The notes beneath the pieces are model-generated. The model was not told where the DNA came from, did not search any database, and was given only the letters and a program-made list of their open reading frames with translations. Source: Campylobacter jejuni (GTDB taxonomy: Bacteria > Campylobacterota > Campylobacteria > Campylobacterales > Campylobacteraceae). Taken from it: 64,000 bases of DNA. Both the position numbers and the translations under genes were made by a program. Shown here in pieces: positions 56,996 through 64,000 of the stretch. Location: assembly GCF_001457695.1 (NCBI RefSeq), contig NZ_LN831025.1:1302001-1366000 (forward strand), in the 5' to 3' direction. Within the stretch, counting starts at the first letter, position 1. Each line of letters opens with the position of its first letter.

Positions 56996-57963
56996 GAAAT
57001 ATTTTAGTTACAGGTGCTGATGGTTTTATAGGTTCTCATCTTTGTGAAAGTTTGGTCAAAAAAGGTTTTAAAGTCAGAGCTTTAAGCCAATATAATTCTT
57101 TTAATTTTTGGGGACATTTAGAAAAAAGTCCTTTTTTAAAAGACATGGAAGTTATAAGCGGGGATTTAAGAGATAGCTTTTTTTGCGAAAAAATTACCAA
57201 AAACATAGATGCGATCTTTCATCTTGGTGCTTTAATCGCCATCCCCTACTCCTACGCAGCCCCACAAAGCTATGTGGATACCAATGTTAATGGTACTTTA
57301 AATATGCTCGAAGCAGCTAAAAAAAACAAGATTTCACATTTTATCCACACCTCAACAAGCGAAGTTTATGGTACGGCCTTTTATGTGCCTATCGATGAAA
57401 AACACCCTTTACAACCTCAAAGCCCTTATTCTGCAAGTAAGATCGCTGCAGATATGATGGCACTAAGTTATTATAATTCTTTTAATTTAAATGTCAATAT
57501 TGCACGCCCTTTTAACACCTATGGCCCAAGACAAAGCGCAAGAGCCATCATACCTACCATCATCACACAAATTTTAAGCGGAGCAAAGGAAATCAAACTA
57601 GGAGATTTAAGCCCTAAAAGGGATTTAAATTTTGTGCTAGATACTTGTGAAGGTTTTATCTCTCTTTTAAATTTAAAACATTTTGGAGAAGTTTATAATA
57701 TAGGCTCAGGAGTGGAATACTCCATGCAAGAAGTACTTGATCTCATACAAAAAATTTTAGATTCTAAGGTAAAAATCATCCAAGATGAGCAAAGATTGCG
57801 TCCTAAAAATAGCGAAGTTTTTAGACTTTGTTGCGATGCAAACAAGCTTAAAAAAGCTACAAATTGGCAAAGCAAAATAAGTCTAGAAGAAGGTTTAAGA
57901 CAAAGTATAGAGTATTTTAAAGAAAATTTAGAAAATTATAAAAGTGAACTTTATAATGTTTGA
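56992..57963 (+). CDS. legB: LegB-type NDP-GlcNAc 4,6-dehydratase (Cj1319)
   Basis: This is an extended SDR of 323 aa. NILVTGADGFIGSHL is the NAD site, the catalytic YSASK is in QSPYSASKIAADMMAL and STSEVYGTA precedes it. In C. jejuni the protein at this position is the GDP-GlcNAc 4,6-dehydratase LegB of the legionaminic acid pathway. The GTG at 56992 overlaps the maf1 stop (GTGA) and gives the expected N-terminus; an in-frame ATG at 56971 adds seven residues. It is followed by its aminotransferase. Confidence 0.88.
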   Translation: MRNILVTGADGFIGSHLCESLVKKGFKVRALSQYNSFNFWGHLEKSPFLKDMEVISGDLRDSFFCEKITKNIDAIFHLGALIAIPYSYAAPQSYVDTNVNGTLNMLEAAKKNKISHFIHTSTSEVYGTAFYVPIDEKHPLQPQSPYSASKIAADMMALSYYNSFNLNVNIARPFNTYGPRQSARAIIPTIITQILSGAKEIKLGDLSPKRDLNFVLDTCEGFISLLNLKHFGEVYNIGSGVEYSMQEVLDLIQKILDSKVKIIQDEQRLRPKNSEVFRLCCDANKLKKATNWQSKISLEEGLRQSIEYFKENLENYKSELYNV

Positions 57964-59098
57964 AAAAGAAATTTCTTTTATAAAAAGTCTTTTCAATAAA
58001 GAAAATATCGCCCTACATGAGCCTTGCTTTATAGGCAATGAGAAAAAATATCTCTTAGAATGTATCGATAGCGGTTTTGTTTCAAGCGTAGGAGAATTTG
58101 TAACGCGTTTTGAAGAAGCTTTAAAAGAAAAAACCAAAGCACGCTTTGTCATCGCTACAAATACAGGCACAGCAGCCCTTCATATCGCTTTACTAGCCAA
58201 TGGTATCGATGAAAACTGCGAAGTCATCACTCAAAGCATAAGCTTTGTCGCCACGGCCAATGCTATCGCTTACACAGGCGCAAAGCCCGTTTTTTTAGAC
58301 ATAGATGAAAATACTCTAAGTTTAAGTCCTAAGGCTTTAGAGCATTTTTTAGAAAATCAAACTTATCAAAAAAATGGTTTTAGCTATAACAAAACTACAC
58401 ATAAACCCATCAAAGCTTGTGTTATCATGCATACCTTTGGTTTAAGCGCTCATATCAAAGCCCTCAAAGAGCTTTGTGAAAAATACCGCATTCTTTTAAT
58501 CGAAGATGCTGCAGAAGCCTTAGGAAGCACTTATGAAAATAAGGCCTTAGGCACTTTTGGAAAATGTGGAATTTTAAGCTTTAATGGCAATAAAATCATC
58601 ACAGGCGGATGTGGTGGAGCGATACTAAGCGATGATGAAAATTTAGCTAAGCTTGCAAGACACCTTAGCACCACAGCCAAAATCCCCCATCCTTACGAAT
58701 ACGATCATGACATGATAGCTTATAATTACCGTCTTTGTAATGTAAACGCAGCGATCTTGCTTGCAGGACTTGAAAATTTAGAACCTTTTTTAGAAAACAA
58801 AAGAGAACTTGCTAAAATTTACAAGGATTTTTTTAAAAATCACGATAAATGCGAATTTATCGATGAAAAAAGCAATGAAAAAAGCAATTTTTGGCTCAAT
58901 ACCTTGCTTTTTAAGGATGAAAATTTAAGAAATATCTTTTTAGAAGAATGCTTGAAAAATAATATTTTTGTTCGCCCTGTATGGAAAAGCTTACCAAGTT
59001 TAAAAGCTTTTCAAGATTGTCAAAGCGATGAGCTTATAAATACCAAAAATTTAGAAAAACGCTTGGTTAATTTACCTAGCAGTGTCAGAAGAAAATAA
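57956..59098 (+). CDS. legC: LegC-type PLP aminotransferase (Cj1320)
   Basis: This 380-aa DegT/DnrJ/EryC1 aminotransferase acts on the 4-keto sugar made by LegB. The PLP lysine is in LSFNGNKIITGGCGGAIL, IEDAAEALGSTYENK binds the cofactor and NYRLCNVNAAILLAGLENL is the family motif. I chose the ATG at 57956; a GTG at 57944 is possible. The start lies inside the legB stop region, so both are coupled. From memory, NCTC 11168 has other genes (Cj1321-Cj1323) between this gene and ptmG, where two methyltransferases and an acyltransferase stand here. Confidence 0.88.
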   Translation: MFEKEISFIKSLFNKENIALHEPCFIGNEKKYLLECIDSGFVSSVGEFVTRFEEALKEKTKARFVIATNTGTAALHIALLANGIDENCEVITQSISFVATANAIAYTGAKPVFLDIDENTLSLSPKALEHFLENQTYQKNGFSYNKTTHKPIKACVIMHTFGLSAHIKALKELCEKYRILLIEDAAEALGSTYENKALGTFGKCGILSFNGNKIITGGCGGAILSDDENLAKLARHLSTTAKIPHPYEYDHDMIAYNYRLCNVNAAILLAGLENLEPFLENKRELAKIYKDFFKNHDKCEFIDEKSNEKSNFWLNTLLFKDENLRNIFLEECLKNNIFVRPVWKSLPSLKAFQDCQSDELINTKNLEKRLVNLPSSVRRK

Positions 59099-59141
59099 AC
59101 AATTTATGTTAAAATGAAAACTTTTTAAAATGGGAGCGTTA

Positions 59142-59861
59142 ATGAAAAAATATATTAGCAATGAAGAAATTTCAAACAATTTGGGAAGCAATGAAAAAAT
59201 TTGGGAACAAATTTTTTCTAAAAAAGAATGGGGCAAGTATCCAAGTGAAAATGTTATAAGATTTATAGCAAGGAATTTTTATAATGTGCAAGATAGAAGT
59301 AAAATCAATATTTTAGAACTTGGTTTTGGAACAGGAGCTAATTTATGGTTTTGTGCAAAAGAAGGTTTTAGTGTAAGTGGTATAGAATGGAGCAAAACAG
59401 GATTAGAGCGTTTTAAAGCTCGTATGAAAGATGAGAATTTAAGTGATAAAATCAAGCAAATTGAACTGGGTGATTATATCGATAAATTAGATAGTTTTAA
59501 AGATGATAGTTTTGATGCGTGGATGGATAATTATTCCTTAGCTTACAATGATTTTGATAAAACTAAAAAGATTATAGACAAAGCGATGAAAAAACTCAAA
59601 AAAGGTGGGAAATTTCTTTCTGTAACTCCAAGTCTTTACAATGATGGTTTTGAAAAAGATGAGAGTTTGGGGTATCATTTAGTAAAACCTACAAGTGGAA
59701 GTGATGCTTGCACAGGTATTATAAGGTATTGTGATGAAAAAGATTTACGAAAACTTTATGAGAGTGCAACCTATAGTATTAGTGATATAAAAATTCACAT
59801 ACAAAAAAATTTAACCAAACAATTAAATGAACTTTTTATAGTTGAAGGATATAAAATATGA
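59142..59861 (+). CDS. SAM-dependent methyltransferase, duplicated copy A
   Basis: This is a class I methyltransferase of 239 aa. The SAM motif is INILELGFGTGANLWF, then GIEWSKTGLERFKARM, and KAMKKLKKGGKFLSVTPS is the usual strand 5 region. The start at 59142 is preceded by GGGAG; an ATG at 59130 lacks this. Residues about 20-124 are identical to copy B. After an abrupt junction at 59518 the C-terminal halves differ (WMDNYSLAYNDF versus IIDVASLCCNDR), so each probably has its own substrate. The stop overlaps the copy B start. Confidence 0.83.
   Translation: MKKYISNEEISNNLGSNEKIWEQIFSKKEWGKYPSENVIRFIARNFYNVQDRSKINILELGFGTGANLWFCAKEGFSVSGIEWSKTGLERFKARMKDENLSDKIKQIELGDYIDKLDSFKDDSFDAWMDNYSLAYNDFDKTKKIIDKAMKKLKKGGKFLSVTPSLYNDGFEKDESLGYHLVKPTSGSDACTGIIRYCDEKDLRKLYESATYSISDIKIHIQKNLTKQLNELFIVEGYKI
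59202..59518 (+). repeat. 317-bp direct repeat, copy 1
   Basis: I read these 317 bp as identical to 59867-60183, offset 665 bp. It encodes the SAM-binding half of two adjacent methyltransferases. Exact identity implies a recent duplication or ongoing gene conversion. Confidence 0.93.
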
Positions 59862-60565
59862 ATATATGGGAACAAATTTTTTCTAAAAAAGAATGGGGCA
59901 AGTATCCAAGTGAAAATGTTATAAGATTTATAGCAAGGAATTTTTATAATGTGCAAGATAGAAGTAAAATCAATATTTTAGAACTTGGTTTTGGAACAGG
60001 AGCTAATTTATGGTTTTGTGCAAAAGAAGGTTTTAGTGTAAGTGGTATAGAATGGAGCAAAACAGGATTAGAGCGTTTTAAAGCTCGTATGAAAGATGAG
60101 AATTTAAGTGATAAAATCAAGCAAATTGAACTGGGTGATTATATCGATAAATTAGATAGTTTTAAAGATGATAGTTTTGATGCCATTATAGATGTGGCAT
60201 CGCTTTGTTGCAACGATAGAGAAAAGTCAAAAAATATTTTCACAAAAGCCGTTAGAAAACTTAAAAAGGGTGGCAAGTTTTATTCTAGTGCTTTATCCAA
60301 GCAAGTTTTTGGATATGAAGCTGACAAAGGAGATTTTTTCGAGCCAAATCACGGAATTTACATCAAAATGGGTTCTTTGCGTTTTGATGATGAAAAAAGC
60401 TTAAAAGAACTTTATAAAGAATTAAAATGTATCAATTTTTATACCCAAACCTTAAAGGATAAGCAAAGTATCAAAGAAGAAATTTTAATCTTTGAAGGTG
60501 AAAAAAGCTCTACAGAAGCTATGGGGGGGGGGATTATCAAAAACAAGGCTTTGGAAAATGAGTAA
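59858..60565 (+). CDS. SAM-dependent methyltransferase, duplicated copy B, with 3' poly-G
   Basis: This 235-aa protein shares its first 108 residues with copy A, including ILELGFGTGANLWF. It has its own C-terminal half (IIDVASLCCNDREKSKNIF, ALSKQVFGYEADKGDFFEPN). A G10 tract near the 3' end gives the C-terminus EAMGGGIIKNKALENE. With G9 the reading frame would not stop at 60565 but run on through the whole next gene, giving a fused methyltransferase-acyltransferase of about 554 aa. As read here the two are separate and overlap by 8 bp. Confidence 0.83.
   Translation: MNIWEQIFSKKEWGKYPSENVIRFIARNFYNVQDRSKINILELGFGTGANLWFCAKEGFSVSGIEWSKTGLERFKARMKDENLSDKIKQIELGDYIDKLDSFKDDSFDAIIDVASLCCNDREKSKNIFTKAVRKLKKGGKFYSSALSKQVFGYEADKGDFFEPNHGIYIKMGSLRFDDEKSLKELYKELKCINFYTQTLKDKQSIKEEILIFEGEKSSTEAMGGGIIKNKALENE
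59867..60183 (+). repeat. 317-bp direct repeat, copy 2
   Basis: Partner of 59202-59518. Recombination between the copies would delete 665 bp and leave one chimeric methyltransferase with the copy A leader and the copy B tail. Confidence 0.93.
60523..60532 (+). repeat. Poly-G tract, G10, at the end of methyltransferase B
   Basis: Ten G residues near the 3' end of copy B. The count controls whether translation stops at 60565 (G10) or continues into the acyltransferase frame (G9 or G12). Confidence 0.93.
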
Positions 60566-61523
60566 AATTCTACTTGAAAAATTAGATGATCATTTCTTTT
60601 GTGATGATTTTGGCGAGGACATTTATTTTCAAAAAGAATATGCAAAATTTTATGGAAAAGTTTTTGAATTTGTTTATAAAGAAAATGGAAATTTTTTAAA
60701 AATTGTAGCCAATAAAAAAAGTATAAAGAATACTTCTTTTTTTGATTTGCAAAGTCCTTATGGGTATGGTGGAATTTATAGCAATAGCATGGATAAAGCC
60801 TTTTTAACGAGAGCTTTAGAGAATTTAAGACAGCGTGCTTTGAAGGAAAATATCGTTGCTTTTTTTATAAGATTTCATCCTTTTGATAAAAATTTAAGTT
60901 TTTATGAAAAAAAGCTTGATTTTTTCTTAAAAGAAAGAAAGATAGTCATAGTGCCAATCTATAAAAATTTAGAACAAATCAGAGCCAATTATAGTCCAAG
61001 AATAAAAACTTATGTGAAAAAAGCAAGAAAAGAACTTGAAATTTCAAAGGCAAAGGCAAGTGATGCTAAGGATTTTAAAAGACTTTACGATGAAACCATG
61101 AGAAGAAATCAAGCAGGTGAGTTTTATTTTTTTGATGATGATTATTTTAAAGAGCTTTTTAATTTTAAACAAAGCTTAATCTTAAAAGCAAGTTATAGGG
61201 GTGAAATTTTAGCCTATGCTAGTTTTTTCTTAGGTAAGAAATTTGCCTACTATCATCTTAGTGCAAATAAAAATGAAAAAAATGCCAATGCGGCTTTACT
61301 TGATTTTTCTTTTGAACTTTGTTTAAACAAAAATATTGATTTTATCCTACTTGGCGGTGGGGTGAAGGATGATGATAATTTGTTTTATTTTAAGCAAAAA
61401 TTTTCAACACTTGAAAGCTTTTTTTACATAGGTGGGATAGTTTTTGATGTTTTAAATTATAAAAAATTTTGTAAAGATTATAAAAATAATTTTTTCCTCA
61501 AATACCGCAATGGGGGGGGGTAG
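60558..61523 (+). CDS. FemAB/GNAT-like acyltransferase with terminal poly-G
   Basis: This 321-aa protein has a FemAB/Lipid II-aminoacyltransferase-like double GNAT layout: an N-terminal half with LQSPYGYGGIYSN and FFIRFHPFDKN, then a second half with SPRIKTYVKKARKELEI, YDETMRRNQAGEFYFF, AYASFFLGKKFAYYHLSANK and DFILLGGGVKDDDNLFYFKQKF. Such proteins transfer acyl or aminoacyl groups to sugars or peptides. I start it at ATG 60558, since an ATG at 60492 runs through the poly-G of the upstream gene. A G9 tract sits on the last three codons before TAG. G8 would instead add nine residues and stop 3 nt before ptmG. Confidence 0.75.
   Translation: MSKILLEKLDDHFFCDDFGEDIYFQKEYAKFYGKVFEFVYKENGNFLKIVANKKSIKNTSFFDLQSPYGYGGIYSNSMDKAFLTRALENLRQRALKENIVAFFIRFHPFDKNLSFYEKKLDFFLKERKIVIVPIYKNLEQIRANYSPRIKTYVKKARKELEISKAKASDAKDFKRLYDETMRRNQAGEFYFFDDDYFKELFNFKQSLILKASYRGEILAYASFFLGKKFAYYHLSANKNEKNANAALLDFSFELCLNKNIDFILLGGGVKDDDNLFYFKQKFSTLESFFYIGGIVFDVLNYKKFCKDYKNNFFLKYRNGGG
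61512..61520 (+). repeat. Poly-G tract, G9, abutting the stop codon
   Basis: Nine G encode the last three glycines and are followed directly by TAG. Frame changes extend the C-terminus: G8 adds nine residues ending at 61551, G10 adds about 16 and reads past the ptmG start. Confidence 0.93.
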
Positions 61524-61553
61524 TTATTTTTACAATCTTTATATGGAGTAAAA

Positions 61554-62675
61554 ATGAAATATTGTGATTATTGTGTTATGCCAGATACCAGACCCGGACT
61601 TAAATTTTTTAAAGATGAAAATGGCAAAAATATATGCAGTGCTTGTGTTAATCATAAAAATAAAGAAAATATTGATTATAAAGCAAGATTTAAAGAGCTT
61701 GAAGCCTTATGCGATAAATACCGCAGAATGAATGGAAAATTTGAATATGATTGTGCTATTGCCGTAAGTGGAGGTAAAGATTCGCATTTTCAAGTGCATA
61801 TCATGAAAGAAAAACTTGAAATGAATCCTATTCTTTTTAGCGTTGAAGATAATTTCACCATGACTGAAGCAGGTAAGAAAAATCTTAAAAATTTAAGTGA
61901 AACTTTTGGTTGTCATATCATTAGCTTAAAACCTGATATCAAAACTCAAAAAAAAGTTATGCTAAAAACCTTTGAAAAATATGGAAAACCCACTTGGTTT
62001 ATTGATAGACTGATTTACAGCTATCCTTTTGCTATGGCTTTAAAATTTAATACACCTTTATTGGTTTATGGAGAAAATGTTAGTTATGAATATGGAGGTA
62101 GTGATACCGAAGAAACTCCTAGCGCCAAAGAAATATTTTTAAATGGTGTAGCTAGTGATTTAGATATAAATGAATTTATAGACGATGAAATCAAAGAAGA
62201 AAATTTGCAACTTTTTTTCAATCCAAGCAAAGATAAACTCGATAAACTTGATCCTATTTATCTGAGCTATTTTATAAAATGGAATTCTTACTCAAATTAT
62301 ATCTTTGCTAAAAGTCGTGGATTTAGCGATTTGCAAGATGAGTGGGATAGAAGTCATTGTGCAGAAAATTTTGATCAAGTTGATAGTATAGGCTATATCC
62401 TACACGCTTGGATGAAATATCCCAAATTTGGTCATGCTATGGCAAGTGATTATGCAGCTCGTTTTGTGCGCTATGGGCTTTTAAGCAGAAAAGAAGCCAT
62501 TGAACTCGTGCAAAAAAGAGATCATAAGCTTGACAATAAATGTGTTGAAGATTTTTGCAACTTCATAGGTATTAGCAAAACCACATTTTGGAAAATAGTA
62601 GAAAAACACTATAATATGGATTTATTTTATAAAAATGATTTTGGAGAATTTAAATTAAAAAATAAATTACAATAA
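61554..62675 (+). CDS. ptmG: PseA-like N-acetyl sugar amidotransferase PtmG (Cj1324)
   Basis: This 373-aa PseA/WbpG-family enzyme is linked in C. jejuni to the acetamidino form of legionaminic acid. The Cys pairs YCDYCVMPD and ICSACVNH and the PP-loop AVSGGKDSHFQVH match pseA at 52629. A GGAGT Shine-Dalgarno precedes the ATG. No glutaminase or channel gene is adjacent, so it may share the HisH/HisF-like pair at 51.3-52.6 kb. Cj1321-Cj1326 were reported as livestock-associated markers, so its presence carries epidemiological meaning. Confidence 0.88.
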   Translation: MKYCDYCVMPDTRPGLKFFKDENGKNICSACVNHKNKENIDYKARFKELEALCDKYRRMNGKFEYDCAIAVSGGKDSHFQVHIMKEKLEMNPILFSVEDNFTMTEAGKKNLKNLSETFGCHIISLKPDIKTQKKVMLKTFEKYGKPTWFIDRLIYSYPFAMALKFNTPLLVYGENVSYEYGGSDTEETPSAKEIFLNGVASDLDINEFIDDEIKEENLQLFFNPSKDKLDKLDPIYLSYFIKWNSYSNYIFAKSRGFSDLQDEWDRSHCAENFDQVDSIGYILHAWMKYPKFGHAMASDYAARFVRYGLLSRKEAIELVQKRDHKLDNKCVEDFCNFIGISKTTFWKIVEKHYNMDLFYKNDFGEFKLKNKLQ

Positions 62676-62692
62676 AAATATAAAGGAAAGAA

Positions 62693-63367
62693 ATGCAAAA
62701 CTCATTAGAAACTTATACAATGAAATATAATGAAAATGGATACGGATTACTTTTTCCAGATGCTCATGTAGTACGTTTTTATGAAAGAATTTTAAAATAC
62801 AAACTAAATAAAATAAATGGAAATTTACTTGATTTTGGTTGTGGCAATGGTGTACATTCAGCGTATTTTCAAAGCAAAGGGTTTAAAACCTTCGGAATAG
62901 ATATAGTTCCAAGTTTAAAAGAAATTTGGGAGCAAAATATTAGGGGGGGGGGATATTGTAAAATTATAGAACCAAATTCTAGTATCAAAGGACTTTTTGA
63001 TGAAAATATGGATATCATCTTTGCAAATCAAAGTCTTTACTATATACCCTTAAAAGAACTTAAACAAAATATTTTAGAATTTTACGAACTTTTAAACACG
63101 GGTGGAATACTTTTTGCTACAATGATGAGCAAGAAAAATTATTATTTTTCCCACAGTCAAAAAGAAGAAAAAAATGGCTTGAGTAAAGTTGAAATTAATG
63201 GAAGATTAAATGAAACAAGCTTTATACATTTTATTGATAAAGCCCAAGATCTAGAAAATCTTTTTCAACCTTTTGAAACTTTATTTTTAGGAGATTATGA
63301 TCCTATTAATTTTTATAATTTTGAAGGATCAGCACACCATTACATTTATGTAGGTATTAAAAAATAA
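62693..63367 (+). CDS. SAM-dependent methyltransferase with poly-G (Cj1325 type), ON
   Basis: This 224-aa class I methyltransferase has the SAM motif NLLDFGCGNGVHSAYF (45-60), then TFGIDIVPSLKEIWE and FANQSLYYIPLKELKQN, with TGGILFATMMS forming strand 5. A G10 tract encodes RGGGY at codons 84-88 and is in frame, so the enzyme is complete. It lies 17 bp after ptmG and before legI, suggesting methylation of a legionaminic acid derivative, for example on its amidino or acetamido group. It is unlike the duplicated pair at 59-60 kb. Confidence 0.85.
   Translation: MQNSLETYTMKYNENGYGLLFPDAHVVRFYERILKYKLNKINGNLLDFGCGNGVHSAYFQSKGFKTFGIDIVPSLKEIWEQNIRGGGYCKIIEPNSSIKGLFDENMDIIFANQSLYYIPLKELKQNILEFYELLNTGGILFATMMSKKNYYFSHSQKEEKNGLSKVEINGRLNETSFIHFIDKAQDLENLFQPFETLFLGDYDPINFYNFEGSAHHYIYVGIKK
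62943..62952 (+). repeat. Poly-G tract, G10, in the methyltransferase (ON)
   Basis: Ten G residues in frame at about one third of the gene; a one-base change would cut off the C-terminal two thirds of the protein. Confidence 0.95.
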
Positions 63368-63368
63368 A

Positions 63369-63394
63369 ATTTTGCCTTTATTTTAAGGCAAAAT
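63369..63394. other. 10-bp hairpin between the methyltransferase and legI
   Basis: Perfect inverted repeat ATTTTGCCTT / AAGGCAAAAT with loop TATTTT, immediately after the methyltransferase stop. No U-run follows on the plus strand. The element AAAGGCAAAAC is repeated directly before the legI ATG, where it includes the ribosome-binding site. It may be a weak attenuator or an RNA processing site. Confidence 0.55.
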
Positions 63395-63406
63395 AAAGGC
63401 AAAACT

Positions 63407-64000
63407 ATGAAAAAAACTCTTATCATCGCAGAAGCAGGGGTTAATCACAATGGTGATTTAAATTTGGCTAAAAAGTTAATAGAAGTCGCAGCAGACTCAG
63501 GGGCTGATTTTGTTAAATTTCAAAGTTTTAAAGCCAAAAACTGCATCAGTATAAAGGCTAAAAAAGCACCCTATCAGCTTAAAACCACAGCTAGCGATGA
63601 GAGTCAACTTCAAATGGTGCAAAAACTTGAACTCGATCTTAAAGCTCACAAAGAGCTTATCTTGCACGCAAAAAAATGCAATATCGCCTTTCTTTCTACT
63701 CCTTTTGATCTTGAAAGTGTAGATCTTTTAAATGAGTTAGGCTTAAAAATCTTTAAAATTCCAAGCGGAGAAATCACCAATCTACCCTATCTTAAAAAAA
63801 TTGCAAAACTTGATAAAAAAATCATACTTTCAACCGGCATGGCAAATTTAGGCGAGATAGAACAAGCTTTAAATGTGCTTTGCAAAAACGGTACTAAACG
63901 CCAAAACATCACTCTTTTACACTGCACTACAGAATACCCTGCCCCTTTTGATGAGGTCAATCTGAAAGCCATGCAAAGCTTAAAAGATGCTTTTAAACTT
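63407..64000 (+). CDS. legI: Legionaminic acid synthase LegI (NeuB2), 3' end outside window
   Basis: The first 198 codons of a NeuB-family enzyme are visible. The start is LIIAEAGVNHNGDLNLAKKL, followed by DFVKFQSFKAKNCIS, STPFDLESVDLL, KIPSGEITNLPYL and STGMANLGEIEQAL, and the window ends at KDAFKL. LegI condenses 2,4-diacetamido-2,4,6-trideoxymannose with PEP to form legionaminic acid. It differs clearly from PseI at 54021, whose equivalent start is IIAELSANHTGSLE. The frame is open to the last base. Confidence 0.92.
   Translation, partial: MKKTLIIAEAGVNHNGDLNLAKKLIEVAADSGADFVKFQSFKAKNCISIKAKKAPYQLKTTASDESQLQMVQKLELDLKAHKELILHAKKCNIAFLSTPFDLESVDLLNELGLKIFKIPSGEITNLPYLKKIAKLDKKIILSTGMANLGEIEQALNVLCKNGTKRQNITLLHCTTEYPAPFDEVNLKAMQSLKDAFKL

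Noticed and set aside
60492-60557. Upstream ATG giving a longer acyltransferase start (MKVKKALQKLWGGG...)
   Set aside because: It lies inside the upstream methyltransferase, in a different frame from it, and reads across the poly-G tract. The ATG at 60558 gives a normal start. The longer frame matters only as the G9 fusion path.

Overview
The window is low-GC DNA with very short intergenic gaps. Its gene content and order match the Campylobacter jejuni (or close C. coli) chromosome from dnaJ/racRS through the flagellin glycosylation locus to the second neuB-like gene. The identification rests on recognised families and remembered synteny (RacRS, HydABCD, FlpA, the Pse genes, Maf1, the DUF2920 '617' family and poly-G contingency tracts); no database was consulted.

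Positions 1-33,700 are mostly core genome. They hold dnaJ (partial), racRS-recR, the NiFe hydrogenase operon hydABCD, and a long minus-strand housekeeping run: mnmC, amiA, a nitronate-monooxygenase-like gene, tyrS, spoT, rpoZ, pyrH, an EnvC-like M23 protein, ftsX, ftsE, trmB, flpA and a pseudouridine synthase. Plus-strand rodA, two tRNAs (Met-type CAT and Phe GAA) and the ktrBA potassium transporter follow. Next come mqnA-like, upp, malic enzyme and gltX, then a SurA-like chaperone, accBC and dcd. FtsEX, the EnvC-like activator and an AmiA-type amidase in one region make a coherent septal peptidoglycan-splitting set.

Positions 33,736-64,000 are the accessory flagellin glycan locus. Pseudaminic acid synthesis is encoded by pseB, pseC, pseF, pseG, pseH and pseI, and amidination by pseA with HisH- and HisF-like partners. 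Legionaminic acid synthesis is represented by legB, legC and the start of legI, plus the PseA paralogue ptmG. Between them lie decoration genes. One group holds two carrier proteins, a methyltransferase, a VOC protein, an FkbH-like HAD enzyme and a KAS III; it looks like a glyceryl-ACP route to the di-O-methylglyceryl form of Pse, which in published work depends on Cj1295. A second group holds a stand-alone adenylation enzyme, a GNAT, a broken formyltransferase and a carrier protein, flanked by DUF2920 hydrolase copies.

Seven uninterrupted G or C runs of 8-10 lie inside genes in the second half, and an eighth site is a fossilised, interrupted tract. As read here the Cj1295-like gene, the Cj1306c-like gene, maf1 and the last methyltransferase are ON, and the Cj1305c-like gene is OFF. 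One tract can fuse a methyltransferase to a downstream acyltransferase, and another sits directly on a stop codon. Long direct repeats (the DUF2920 genes and a 317-bp methyltransferase duplication) make the region prone to deletion and mosaicism. In the core part, a homopolymer frameshift removes the signal peptide of the EnvC-like protein.
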